Origin: an uncultured Actinomyces sp.
GTDB lineage: Bacteria; Actinomycetota; Actinomycetes; Actinomycetales; Actinomycetaceae
Assembly (NCBI GenBank): GCA_938014245.1
Contig: CALLSD010000010.1
Location: forward strand, 1-37,507
DNA length: 37,507 nt
Reading direction: 5' to 3'
Part shown: one piece after another, positions 8,584 through 17,394 of the stretch
Layout: each line of letters opens with the position of its first letter
How positions within the stretch are numbered: the stretch's first letter is position 1
Notes under the pieces: generated by a model
Told to the model about the DNA's origin: nothing
The model's database searches: none
The model's input: only the letters and a program-made list of their open reading frames with translations
Translations under genes and position numbers: made by a program

Positions 8584-9890
8584 CAGGACAGACCCCCCGC
8601 TGCTACCAGTCGAGGCAGATCCTCAAGCGTAGGACAATCCGCCAAAGTTCCATGACTCAAACGACGCATCTTCGGGTGTCCCGGGCGAACTCGGACAACC
8701 GCACTGCGCACATCGATCGGAATCGCATTGAGTAACTGCGACGCCTGATTGTCATCGACAGTCGGGGCGACAACGACGGTGACGACGGAAAGACCCGGGC
8801 GCTTCGCGATGGCCTCGCGCAGGCGAGCCATCAGGTCTTCCTCCCCGGAATCCTGAATCGCACACAGGGCATCGAGCATGCGCGTCGCGGCAGTCGTTGT
8901 CACCCAATCGGTGACCGTCGACAGTGACACATTTCGAGAGGCAGCCATATCTGCAACCGCAAGCGAAGCCGCAACCGAGACCGCATTTTCGAAGGAATCT
9001 CGGTCGCTCCACTGTCCAAGACGGGTATCCAAAATGATCAGGTGGTGAGAACGACGCGTTTCCTCGAATTGGCGAACAACCAAGCGGCCCGTATGTGCGC
9101 TCATCGGCCAGTGCACATTACGCCGGTCATCACCGGGAACGTAATCGCGCAAGGCATGGAAAGACACATCCGACGAGGATAGTTTCGCGGTTGTCACGCC
9201 TTCGACGTCCGCGTGAATACCCGTGGCATCGAAAGGAATGCGGATCGTCTTGGGGTGAACGTACAAAATCACAGGCTTAGACCAGGTGCCGATACGACGA
9301 ATCAAACCCAAGGGATCGGCTCGAAGCGCGCGAGCGGGACCGACGGTGACAACGCCACGGCGGTGAGTAACGACCGAGAAAACCTCACTCCATACCTCAC
9401 GACCACCCAAAGGCGGGACCAAGAACTGCAAAGCCGAGGACGCGATAGGAAGCTCGATCAGACCGCTGCGCGCGCGGCGATCCGAGGTGTTTTCTGCGGT
9501 AATTTCGCCGACGGCCGTCTGCCCGGCAACAATGCGCTGACGTGGAAGACGAATCGAAACCTTGTGAGGGGAAGGAACAATCACCCAGATGATGGCAATC
9601 AAGAGAGCACCCGCACCTGCGCAGGCGATGAAGAATGCTTCGACCCAACCCCACAGGTATGAGACGAGTGCAGCAAGGAGTACCGAGGCACCAACAGCCC
9701 AACCGACAGAAGTCACCGAGCGCGCGCCGAGGCGCAAGTACTTCATGCCTGGAGCCGAGGCAACAGAGTGCGCAAAACGAGCAATGCCCTGGCGGAGCCC
9801 GCTCAGAGATTCACGCAGATTTGCGCGCGCCGAGGCCAAGGATGAGCGCTTCTCAGCACGCTTACCAGAAGAGTGCCTACCCACGATCAC
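8583..9890 (-). CDS. DUF58 domain-containing membrane protein
   Basis: Two adjacent hydrophobic segments at ~62-105 anchor the protein. The conserved DUF58 core is at ~225-275 (LRDYVPGDDRRNVHWPMSAHTG, given here in two parts: LRDYVPGDDRR, then NVHWPMSAHTG), followed by a von Willebrand-A-like region (HHLIILDT) that lacks a full MIDAS motif. DUF58 proteins accompany MoxR AAA+ ATPases, and the pair is thought to help mature or assemble other proteins. The GTG at 9890 is listed; a second GTG at 9884 sits better behind AAAGGTGG, so the start is uncertain by two codons. The gene begins 36 nt after the moxR stop and overlaps the transglutaminase-like gene by ATGA. The product is 435 aa. Function is inferred from the family. 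Confidence 0.87.
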   Translation of the reverse strand: MIVGRHSSGKRAEKRSSLASARANLRESLSGLRQGIARFAHSVASAPGMKYLRLGARSVTSVGWAVGASVLLAALVSYLWGWVEAFFIACAGAGALLIAIIWVIVPSPHKVSIRLPRQRIVAGQTAVGEITAENTSDRRARSGLIELPIASSALQFLVPPLGGREVWSEVFSVVTHRRGVVTVGPARALRADPLGLIRRIGTWSKPVILYVHPKTIRIPFDATGIHADVEGVTTAKLSSSDVSFHALRDYVPGDDRRNVHWPMSAHTGRLVVRQFEETRRSHHLIILDTRLGQWSDRDSFENAVSVAASLAVADMAASRNVSLSTVTDWVTTTAATRMLDALCAIQDSGEEDLMARLREAIAKRPGLSVVTVVVAPTVDDNQASQLLNAIPIDVRSAVVRVRPGHPKMRRLSHGTLADCPTLEDLPRLVAAGGLS

Positions 9891-9926
9891 CCACCTTTAC
9901 TCGATACTGCAGCGATACGCGCATTG

Positions 9927-10892
9927 TCAGGCGCTCACCGCCGGTGCGGGAACCGAAGACAGTGCGCGAGCAATCACGCCCTGCGCGGTCGCTCCCGAGA
10001 AGGCCGCATCCGGGTCGACAACGATACGGTGTGCCCACACAGGTGCAGCGAGCGCCTTGATGTCATCGGGGAGGACGAAGTGACGGCCCTGAGCAGCGGC
10101 CCACACGCGCGCGCACCGGACCATGCCAATGGCGCCACGGGTCGACACACCCAAGGTTGCGCTGTCATCTTCGCGCGTGGCCTCGGCAAGGGCAGCAACG
10201 TACTCGAGCACGGCGCGCTCGGTGTAGGTCTGTGCGGCCAAATCCGCCAAGCGCACAACCTGCCCACTATCCAACAGGGGCTTAAGGCGCTTGGAGCGGT
10301 CCGGGGCCGCCGAACCGTCGAGGATTTCCGCCATGGCTGCACGCGAGGGGTAGCCAACCGAGGCCTTCATCAAGAAACGGTCAAGCTGAGCTTCGGGGAG
10401 CGGGTACGTTCCCGCCTGCTCCACAGGGTTTTGCGTTGCGATCACCATGAAGGGACGAGGCGCAGCGTGAGTCACGCCATCGACCGTGACCTGCGCTTCT
10501 TCCATGACTTCCAGGAGAGCGGATTGAGTCTTGGGCGAGGCGCGGTTGATTTCGTCAGCCAAGACGATGGAAGCGAAAATCGGACCCGAGCGGAAATGCC
10601 ACTCGTTGTTCTTCTGGTCGTAGACATTCACGCCGGTGATGTCACTGGGGAGCATGTCGGGCGTGAACTGAATACGCGAATGAGTACCCGCAATGGTCGC
10701 AGCAATCGCGCGAGCAAGAGCGGTCTTTCCTGTACCCGGCGCATCTTCCAGAAGGAGGTGTCCCCCGGCGAACATGGTTGTCAGTGCCAGGCGGATCACT
10801 GGTTCTTTATCCAGAAGCGCCTGGGAAATACCGCCGACGAGGCCAGCGAAGGTTTCTGCGAAACGCTGGGCATCTTGCGTGCTAAGCGCCAT
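9927..10892 (-). CDS. MoxR-family AAA+ ATPase
   Basis: MoxR ATPases act as chaperones with a partner such as DUF58/VWA proteins. Walker A is APGTGKT (51-57, Lys56) and Walker B is IVLADE (109-114). The MoxR signature INRASPKTQSALLEVMEE follows, with sensor 1 at VIATQNP and a typical C-terminal lid with STRGAIGMV. I chose the ATG at 10892 because GGAG lies 8 nt upstream. An in-frame ATG at 10910 would add six residues but has only a weak site. The product is 321 aa, normal for the family. It lies between the giant Ig/FN3 gene, with a 103-bp gap holding a strong palindrome, and DUF58, so the order is fn3-moxR-duf58-tgm-kinase. Confidence 0.93.
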   Translation of the reverse strand: MALSTQDAQRFAETFAGLVGGISQALLDKEPVIRLALTTMFAGGHLLLEDAPGTGKTALARAIAATIAGTHSRIQFTPDMLPSDITGVNVYDQKNNEWHFRSGPIFASIVLADEINRASPKTQSALLEVMEEAQVTVDGVTHAAPRPFMVIATQNPVEQAGTYPLPEAQLDRFLMKASVGYPSRAAMAEILDGSAAPDRSKRLKPLLDSGQVVRLADLAAQTYTERAVLEYVAALAEATREDDSATLGVSTRGAIGMVRCARVWAAAQGRHFVLPDDIKALAAPVWAHRIVVDPDAAFSGATAQGVIARALSSVPAPAVSA

Positions 10893-10957
10893 GGGAGGGA
10901 CTCCATTCATCTTTCAGTGTCGAGTGATGTGCATATTGATTGTGGGTGGCGGGGTTG

Positions 10958-10977
10958 GGTGCCCCGCGCGGGGCGGA
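10958..10977 (-). promoter_or_regulatory. GC palindrome between fn3 gene and moxR
   Basis: The 14-base perfect palindrome GCCCCGCGCGGGGC lies at 10961-10974 in the 103-bp gap between the giant gene's stop and the moxR start. No U-run follows on the minus strand, so it is not a classical terminator. A hairpin here could act as a processing site or partial attenuator that sets the ratio of one very large protein to the downstream ATPase. That role is inference. Confidence 0.4.
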
Positions 10978-10995
10978 GGGAGGTGGTGTCACGGC

Positions 10996-13900
10996 CTATC
11001 CTCCCAAGGAACAGGTGATTCGGCCAAGCAAAATTCCGAGGTTCCCGACGTTGTCCTTACTCAGGCGAACGCCAGTTTCAAACGAAGAGTTCGCTGTTCC
11101 TCGAGGCGTGAAAGTTGCATAGCTCTGCGAGAAGTCATCCCACATCTTGCACTTCATTGGGAGCGCGTCACTGGCCCACGATGAGGGCAAGTTAACACTG
11201 ACCATCTGGCATTGCGCGACCTCGGCTCCTCGAGCATTCGCTGCAGTGCATTGTGTCGCAGTTCCACTGAAAGTACCAGGAACGTTAATCTTTGCGGTCT
11301 CAATGTTGGTTCCCGAGAGACGACCCCAAGTCGTTCCCAAAGAGTTTTGAGAACCGACAGAAACCTCGAGGACCTGCCCACCACTTGGGTTCAAAGTTGC
11401 GCTTCCCTGCAGGACCTTGCCCTGCGTGGGGCTGGCAGGGCCTGACGAGTCCTTGTACCAGAGGATGACTTCATCTGGGGCAAGGTAGCCAGCAGGCGGG
11501 GTTGCATCCCAGCTAACGACGACTGAGGTACCGTTCAGAACCATGCTGTACGTGGGAGGTGCCGGCTTCGAGTTTGCCTTTACCGTGACGGGCACAGCGT
11601 TACCGGGCACATCTTGGCCGTTCACATTTCCAACCTGGCGGATGAAAATCTGAATGTCGCCATCAGCTCCGACGTTGATGGTTTCGCCGCTGGTCACAGA
11701 ATTCCACTGCCCATTTCCGCCAGAGCTTCGCGACCACTCCAAGTGCAGGTTGCGGTTATTGAAGCCCTGACCGGGTACGACAGCGAGGCCGTTCACCTTG
11801 GTCATTCCGTGCTCGCCCGTTGCGGTTGAAGAGAAGGACGACACATTCGGGTTCAGAGGCGAGGTGTAGACCTGGAAGGCAACCTCAGATGAATCCGAGC
11901 TTTGATCGCGCCAGTTGTAGGCGCGGATCTTCACATGGTAGTTCTCACCGGTGGCGAGTTCCGCCGTGTACTCGTTCTTATCTCCGCCAACTTCGCCAAC
12001 GGAGCGACCGTTCACCTCGATGGTGTAACGCGTGATTTCCGCGCCATTCGCGTTGGGGGTCGGCCACGTGAAGCGGACACGTCCACGGTCACCTGAACCA
12101 CCAAGGTTCTCGACGCGAATACCATCGGTGCGCTCAGGCGGTCCGAAGGGAACGACCTTTTGCGAGTTCTGTGACGTCGGTGAAGGTTCTTCTGCACCGT
12201 TACGCGCCGAGATCGCTACCGAGTAGGTCTGACCGTTGCGCAGGCCATCGACTCGGTATTCGGTCACATTTCCGGGGACCTCAATCTGGCGCGCGCCACC
12301 GTTCTCGTAGACGTAAAGCGTGTAGCTCTTGATTGCCGATCCCTGGTTCGTCGGGGGCCTCCAGCGCACGATAATTGCACCGTTTTCAGGCTCGACGGTC
12401 GGAGGAAGTGGCGCTTCAGGACGCATATCAATGAGAACTTCAGCCGAAGCAGCCGAGGGATCGGAGGTACCGACCGCGTTGTGTGCGACAACCGTGAAGG
12501 AGTGGCGAACACCGTTCTCAAGGCCATTCAACTGACATGAGCCAGACTCGCAGGAATAGCTGCGGCCGGTTGCACGGTCCGTCGCCGTGAATCCCGTAAT
12601 GGTCGCACCGTTATCTGCTCCCGCCTGGAAGGTGACCAGAGCAGAACCGGGGCCGGTTGCCGTGACTGAAACATTCGTCGGAGCATCGGGACGGTCACGG
12701 ACAACGAGTCGGACCTTGCCCTCGACGATACGGTCCGGGTCACCGGTCGCATCCATCAAACGGTACCTAACCGTCATCTGCCCACGGAATCCAACGGCGG
12801 GGGTGATATTCAGGTTCGTGCCCTGAGGATCGACGGTCCCTTCACCAATTTGGATGGAGGCACCGACGACGCGAATGGGCGTTCCCGGGAAGGGATTGAT
12901 CGTGTAACGAGTCAGATCAACGACTTCGAGTCCGCCCGATCGCGCTGTCTCCAAGAGGGCATCAGAAACCTGGATGAGGGGGCGGGTCGATGCGACAACC
13001 GTAATGGGCAGCTGACCGCTGACCGCACCGGCGCCATCATCAACGCTGACGGTCACCATGCCAACCGGGCCCTTGGCACGGTCGACATCGGCGCGCACCA
13101 GCAAGGTGTGTCCGTCAAGGCTAATTGCCACGCCCTCGGGGAGGTTCGAAATCTCATACTTGAAGCCCGCAGGATCCGCGCCTTCCGGATCACGCACCAT
13201 CTGTGCCAGATCAACTGCGGTGGCTTCTTCACCTGCGGCGACCCTGACCCCGGTCGGAACGAAAGCGACAGGCTGGTTTTGGGTCGCCTCGACCTTCAGG
13301 GGAAGAGTCAGTGTCGAGGTTAACGCCGAGTCGTCCCCTGCCGCTCCATCGGAGACTTCGAAGGAGAAGGATGACTTACCAGACCACTCTGAATTCACGT
13401 GGAAGTGAACGTGGCGGTCATCGCTGAGCGTCATTCCCTCATCGATGCCAGCGGAGGGACGCAGCGTCGCCGCGTTGGTAATGCGCGGGCTGCGACCGTC
13501 ACGAACAATGACGTAGTCGGCGATATCCAAGGAGACATCTTCGCCAGCTCGTACCTTGACGGGAACCTTGGTGGTGTCAATAGCCGGGTGATTGCGTTCC
13601 AGTCCAGGGACGGACACAACCGCCGAGGAACTTAAACCATCAGCGTCAGTGATCGTGTAGACGATCAGCATGCGCTCTTCCTTCGGCGTGATCACCAGGT
13701 CAGAGCCGGAAACCTCGACACCTTCAGCCTTCGTCGTGACGCGGAGGTTATTGACATCCCCATCGGGATCCTCGTCGTTGGCCAAAACCGAGACCTTTAC
13801 AGTTCCGCCCTTGGCGGGAAGCTGCGAGGTCGAGACGACGTCATCGCGCGCGATGGGCGGTTGAAGTTGAGCATCACTGGCGACGTTAATGGTCAATGTG

Positions 13901-16900
13901 CCACGTGAAACACCGCCGCGATTATCCGTGACCTGGTAGGACACCAAGTAGGAGCCGTCCGCGGCAGGAGTCGTCAGGAAGATGGAGTTACCGTGAATTT
14001 CGGGCTTGAGTTCTTCCGTCGAGGTCTGCAAAGAACCCGGAACAAGCGAAATCGTATCGCCATCGGGATCGATGTCATTGGTAAGGACAGCGACGCCGAG
14101 CTGCCTATTAGGACGGGTAAGAACCGTGTCCGGTACTGCCGTTGGCGGCTGGTTCAAGGTAGCTGGAGGCGCGATACCAACGCGGACTCGCGCCGATGCC
14201 TGCTTACCTTGACGGTCTTCAACGATGTAGGTGAAGATATCGGTTCCAATGGTATTCGGGGCAGGAGTGTATTCCAGCCAATCGACGCCGAGCTCGACGG
14301 TACCCTTGGTCGGGGATTGCTCGATGCCAACAAGAGTCACCGAGTCACCGTCGGGATCGATACCGTTCAAAGGCACGGAAATTCGCGTTGTTTCACCGCT
14401 GACTGCCCACGCAGTCAATGCCTTCGGCTGAGGCTGAGCATTCGTTCCGTTCTTCTCCAGAACCTCGAAAGTAACCGTTGAGGTTGCCATATTTCCGGCG
14501 CTATCGCGAACCGTGTAGGCAACGTGCATGACACCGGGGGTGTTGCCGGCCTCAAGGCGGACCAAGTTACCGGTCACGAAAGGCGTGCCCACGGCCTCGT
14601 TCGGGGTGTACTGAAGACTCGGGTCAACCTTCAAGCTCAATCCCGAAGGCGAACGGTCGTTGGCAAGCACCGGTACCGAGGCGATATCTCCGACGCGCAC
14701 GCGAGTGCGGTCAGGCTGGAGCTCGGGCGGGAGTTTCGTATCTTCGGCAGTCGTTGGAACGACGGTCACGCGTGCACGAGCTGTATTCGTTCCGTTGGAG
14801 ACCACGTAGTCAAAGGAGACTGACGAATCCAAACCAGCGGGCGCAGTGATGCGCAAGAGGTGACGGTCAACCAGGGTAACTTCCAGTCCGAGGCCGTCGG
14901 GAACCTCGACCTGCTGAACGACCAACACGCCACCGGCCGGATCGGAGTCATTATTCAGCGGAGCGACAAGGGCGGAACCACCCGCAGGAAGAACTGCCAA
15001 GTCGTCCTCGGCGACGGGGACTGCCTGTTCATCAACTTGGACAACATCGACTCGGACCACGCCCAAAGCGGTCGCGGGACCATCACTCACCGTGTAGGTG
15101 AACTGGTAAGAGCCCGGGGCCTGTGCGACGAAGTTGACGGTTCCCAGTTCAAGATCCGGAGTGATCTGGCTGCCTGCAGGAGCAACGGAAAGCGCAACCA
15201 ATGAGAGGTTGTCACCGTTGGGATCGGTGTCATTTGCCAAGGGAGAAATCGTCGTGATTTCGCCAGCACGTGCGACATAGAAGTCAGCGTTGGCGACCGG
15301 GGGAAGGTTACCGGGATTTTGAACATTGACGGTCAAAGTTCCCGAAGTGGTCGTACGGCCGTCAGAAACTTCCAAAGCGATGGTGTGGATTCCCACGCTG
15401 GCGCCCAGGTCACGAATCTGAAGAGTTCCTTCCTCACGGAACTGCAGCTCGATTCCTTCAGGCGCGCGCGCGTTCGCCAAGAAGATCGGGTCGCCGTCCG
15501 GATCCTGCCAATCCGTCAAAACGTTGTATTCAATCTGCGCGCGGTGCCCCAAGGCGATACCCGGATCACGCAGCTGCTTGGGACCAGAATTCATATCCCA
15601 CGGGTGGACAGTCACCGTCACCTTAGCGGTGTCAACTGCCTGACCGTCGGAGGCCTCGTAGGTGAAGGACGTACTTCCTGTTTGGTTATCAGCAATATCT
15701 GTAATCTGCAGCGCTCGGCCACCGCGAGTGCGCGTGACCTTACCGAATTGAGGATCGGTCACTGGTCGGGCAGTCAGAACATCGCCGTCTGCGTCTGAAT
15801 CATTGTTCAGAACGGGAAGAGTCGTTGTGCGTCCCGGGCGAATACCGAACTCATCATCGACTGCGTCGGGAGGCGTGTTGTGATCTTGTCTTTGAGGATC
15901 AGCAATCTGGTCCGTGATCTGAGGAGAATCTTCTTCCTTCTCCTTCTTATCAAGATTCGGGTCCTGCTTATCCCAGTCATCCATCAAGACCATATTGTGT
16001 TCGGGTAGCCATACGGATCCCGAAGTAGTGTCATTCAGGACGATTCGAGTGCGGTTTGTTCTAAAGACGATCGTCGTTGCTTTCTTCAGGGAATCAACGA
16101 TCATCTGGTTATTCAGGCTGGGATCCGTGCAGTTACGGACATATGCGCCTGATTTTGCCCACGCCCCATACGCGCATCCCTTATGAAAAACGGGACGCGC
16201 GGGAGTTCCTGAAGAACCGTCACTTGATGCCGGGATCTTCGTGACCGCACCGCCCTTGAGCGGGACCGAGATTAGTTCCCGATCGGTTGCAAGAAGAACC
16301 GAAGAAGAATCAGGGCCGACGTCTTGGAGGGTAACGGAAGCGCTAATCCCATCATCTGCAAGATTGCGCAGGGAGCCATCGGGGAGAACCAGAACCCTGT
16401 TGCGAGTATCCAAGGCAACCGGCTGCTCGCCAACAGCGGTTATCACCAATTCGGCATTAGCCGACAGCCCCTTGATATCGGTGGACTTGAGACGGTCAAG
16501 CTGCCCCTCGCGAGTCACACTGATTCGTCGTCCAGCGCGCGGAGAGATTGCAAAAAGAGTGCCTTTTTGGGAAACAGTCGCAACGCCTTGATCCATGTCG
16601 GTAGCAACTGCGCCCTCATCTGTGTAGGCGGTTGATGAAGGGCTAGATACCTGGGAAAGCCAGACCTGTCCCCCTGAAGCATCCATGACTGCCAAGCGTG
16701 AGCCGCCCTGAACAACGCGCGCGTTTTCGGGCAGAGACGTTGCAGCACCCAGTGACACCTGGGCAACATCAACCGGGGCAACCGAGTGAGCGGTCTTATC
16801 GGTAAAAGTCACATCGTTTCCGGACTGCCCGATATCAAATTCCGTGGTATTTGCTCGGAAAGCGCCATCGAGAATTCGGGAATCGTAGTTCAGGTGGCCA

Positions 16901-17082
16901 ACGAGTTTCTTCGAAGAATTCGTCACCCAAATGCCGCCGTCATCGACGTCGACTTCAGCGGTCGTCACGCCCTGGTGAAGAATGGCAAGAGTCGAAACAG
17001 TGACAGTGAAAGCCGCAACCAACGCAGCCGGAATCCGGCGTCGGTTCATGCGCTTGCGCTGAACACTTTTCTTCTGCTTCAT
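10996..17082 (-). CDS. Giant extracytoplasmic protein with Ig-like/cadherin-type repeats and FN3 domains
   Basis: This 2028-aa protein starts with a basic stretch and a signal-anchor helix (~18-36). Residues ~45-370 are a beta-rich region resembling a degenerate propeller (IWVTNSSKKLVGHLNYDSR). From ~405 to ~1460 there are about ten tandem Ig-like units of roughly 95-110 residues with recurring calcium-ligand-like motifs such as NDSDADGD, NDTDPNGD, NDIDPDGD and NDEDPDGD. Three FN3 domains follow (~1465-1737) and a C-terminal Cys-containing domain ends the protein. No LPxTG sorting signal or C-terminal helix is present, so attachment would be through the N-terminus. The ATG at 17082 has GGTGAGAAG upstream. 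It heads the cluster with moxR, duf58, tgm and kinase and corresponds to FN3 of the bifidobacterial PFNA cluster. A surface adhesin or envelope scaffold is likely; the ligand is unknown. Confidence 0.88.
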   Translation of the reverse strand: MKQKKSVQRKRMNRRRIPAALVAAFTVTVSTLAILHQGVTTAEVDVDDGGIWVTNSSKKLVGHLNYDSRILDGAFRANTTEFDIGQSGNDVTFTDKTAHSVAPVDVAQVSLGAATSLPENARVVQGGSRLAVMDASGGQVWLSQVSSPSSTAYTDEGAVATDMDQGVATVSQKGTLFAISPRAGRRISVTREGQLDRLKSTDIKGLSANAELVITAVGEQPVALDTRNRVLVLPDGSLRNLADDGISASVTLQDVGPDSSSVLLATDRELISVPLKGGAVTKIPASSDGSSGTPARPVFHKGCAYGAWAKSGAYVRNCTDPSLNNQMIVDSLKKATTIVFRTNRTRIVLNDTTSGSVWLPEHNMVLMDDWDKQDPNLDKKEKEEDSPQITDQIADPQRQDHNTPPDAVDDEFGIRPGRTTTLPVLNNDSDADGDVLTARPVTDPQFGKVTRTRGGRALQITDIADNQTGSTSFTYEASDGQAVDTAKVTVTVHPWDMNSGPKQLRDPGIALGHRAQIEYNVLTDWQDPDGDPIFLANARAPEGIELQFREEGTLQIRDLGASVGIHTIALEVSDGRTTTSGTLTVNVQNPGNLPPVANADFYVARAGEITTISPLANDTDPNGDNLSLVALSVAPAGSQITPDLELGTVNFVAQAPGSYQFTYTVSDGPATALGVVRVDVVQVDEQAVPVAEDDLAVLPAGGSALVAPLNNDSDPAGGVLVVQQVEVPDGLGLEVTLVDRHLLRITAPAGLDSSVSFDYVVSNGTNTARARVTVVPTTAEDTKLPPELQPDRTRVRVGDIASVPVLANDRSPSGLSLKVDPSLQYTPNEAVGTPFVTGNLVRLEAGNTPGVMHVAYTVRDSAGNMATSTVTFEVLEKNGTNAQPQPKALTAWAVSGETTRISVPLNGIDPDGDSVTLVGIEQSPTKGTVELGVDWLEYTPAPNTIGTDIFTYIVEDRQGKQASARVRVGIAPPATLNQPPTAVPDTVLTRPNRQLGVAVLTNDIDPDGDTISLVPGSLQTSTEELKPEIHGNSIFLTTPAADGSYLVSYQVTDNRGGVSRGTLTINVASDAQLQPPIARDDVVSTSQLPAKGGTVKVSVLANDEDPDGDVNNLRVTTKAEGVEVSGSDLVITPKEERMLIVYTITDADGLSSSAVVSVPGLERNHPAIDTTKVPVKVRAGEDVSLDIADYVIVRDGRSPRITNAATLRPSAGIDEGMTLSDDRHVHFHVNSEWSGKSSFSFEVSDGAAGDDSALTSTLTLPLKVEATQNQPVAFVPTGVRVAAGEEATAVDLAQMVRDPEGADPAGFKYEISNLPEGVAISLDGHTLLVRADVDRAKGPVGMVTVSVDDGAGAVSGQLPITVVASTRPLIQVSDALLETARSGGLEVVDLTRYTINPFPGTPIRVVGASIQIGEGTVDPQGTNLNITPAVGFRGQMTVRYRLMDATGDPDRIVEGKVRLVVRDRPDAPTNVSVTATGPGSALVTFQAGADNGATITGFTATDRATGRSYSCESGSCQLNGLENGVRHSFTVVAHNAVGTSDPSAASAEVLIDMRPEAPLPPTVEPENGAIIVRWRPPTNQGSAIKSYTLYVYENGGARQIEVPGNVTEYRVDGLRNGQTYSVAISARNGAEEPSPTSQNSQKVVPFGPPERTDGIRVENLGGSGDRGRVRFTWPTPNANGAEITRYTIEVNGRSVGEVGGDKNEYTAELATGENYHVKIRAYNWRDQSSDSSEVAFQVYTSPLNPNVSSFSSTATGEHGMTKVNGLAVVPGQGFNNRNLHLEWSRSSGGNGQWNSVTSGETINVGADGDIQIFIRQVGNVNGQDVPGNAVPVTVKANSKPAPPTYSMVLNGTSVVVSWDATPPAGYLAPDEVILWYKDSSGPASPTQGKVLQGSATLNPSGGQVLEVSVGSQNSLGTTWGRLSGTNIETAKINVPGTFSGTATQCTAANARGAEVAQCQMVSVNLPSSWASDALPMKCKMWDDFSQSYATFTPRGTANSSFETGVRLSKDNVGNLGILLGRITCSLGG

Positions 17083-17104
17083 TTACTTCTCACCACTCTT
17101 GGAC

Positions 17105-17110
17105 AGGATA
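17105..17110 (-). promoter_or_regulatory. Possible -10 box for the giant-gene cluster
   Basis: TATCCT on the minus strand fits the actinobacterial TAnnnT pattern. It would place transcription start near 17098 and leave a short leader with GGTGAG before the ATG at 17082. No good -35 match is visible, so this is a weak call. Confidence 0.3.
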
Positions 17111-17291
17111 GAGGTGTCGATTCTTAAAGTTGACCTCTTTTAGTGTCCCACGCACTGCCCTCATTTGAGGAACTGAAGTCCAACTTCACACAGGCTCCTT
17201 CGAGCTTTTTCCCGGAATCTCGGGAAAAAATCCGAAGAAATTACATTCATGTACGTATTGAGCGCTGTGGACAAGTCGTACACAAACCGGG

Positions 17292-17325
17292 CGGGGGCCT
17301 GCGCAACAATTCTCGCAGACCCCCG
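17292..17325 (-). terminator. clpC terminator hairpin
   Basis: CGGGGGcCTGCG and CGCAGaCCCCCG form a 12-bp stem with a 10-base loop. The one c/a mismatch on the plus strand becomes a U-G wobble in minus-strand RNA, which supports action on clpC transcripts. It lies about 70 bp past the clpC stop. The following U-tract (GGTTTGTG) is weak. Confidence 0.65.
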
Positions 17326-17394
17326 CTCGGCCTCGTACAACAAGTCACGGCGAACTCAAGGGGAACTACCCAAGGACGTCCACCGCTTACGGCC

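Larger units (their letters stand above)
17083..17394. other. Intergenic region: clpC end and giant-gene promoter region
   Basis: These 312 bases hold no convincing gene. The right part carries the clpC terminator. A DnaA-box-like TGTGGACAA is at 17266-17274. The stretch next to the giant gene has a possible minus-strand -10 box TATCCT (17105-17110), which would give a leader of about 16 nt containing the ribosome binding site. I see no clear -35 box. Confidence 0.6.

Noticed and set aside
9873..11018. 381-codon plus-strand frame antisense to moxR
   Set aside because: It is covered by the MoxR gene with intact Walker motifs, and the product is His/Arg/Gly-rich, as expected of an antisense frame.
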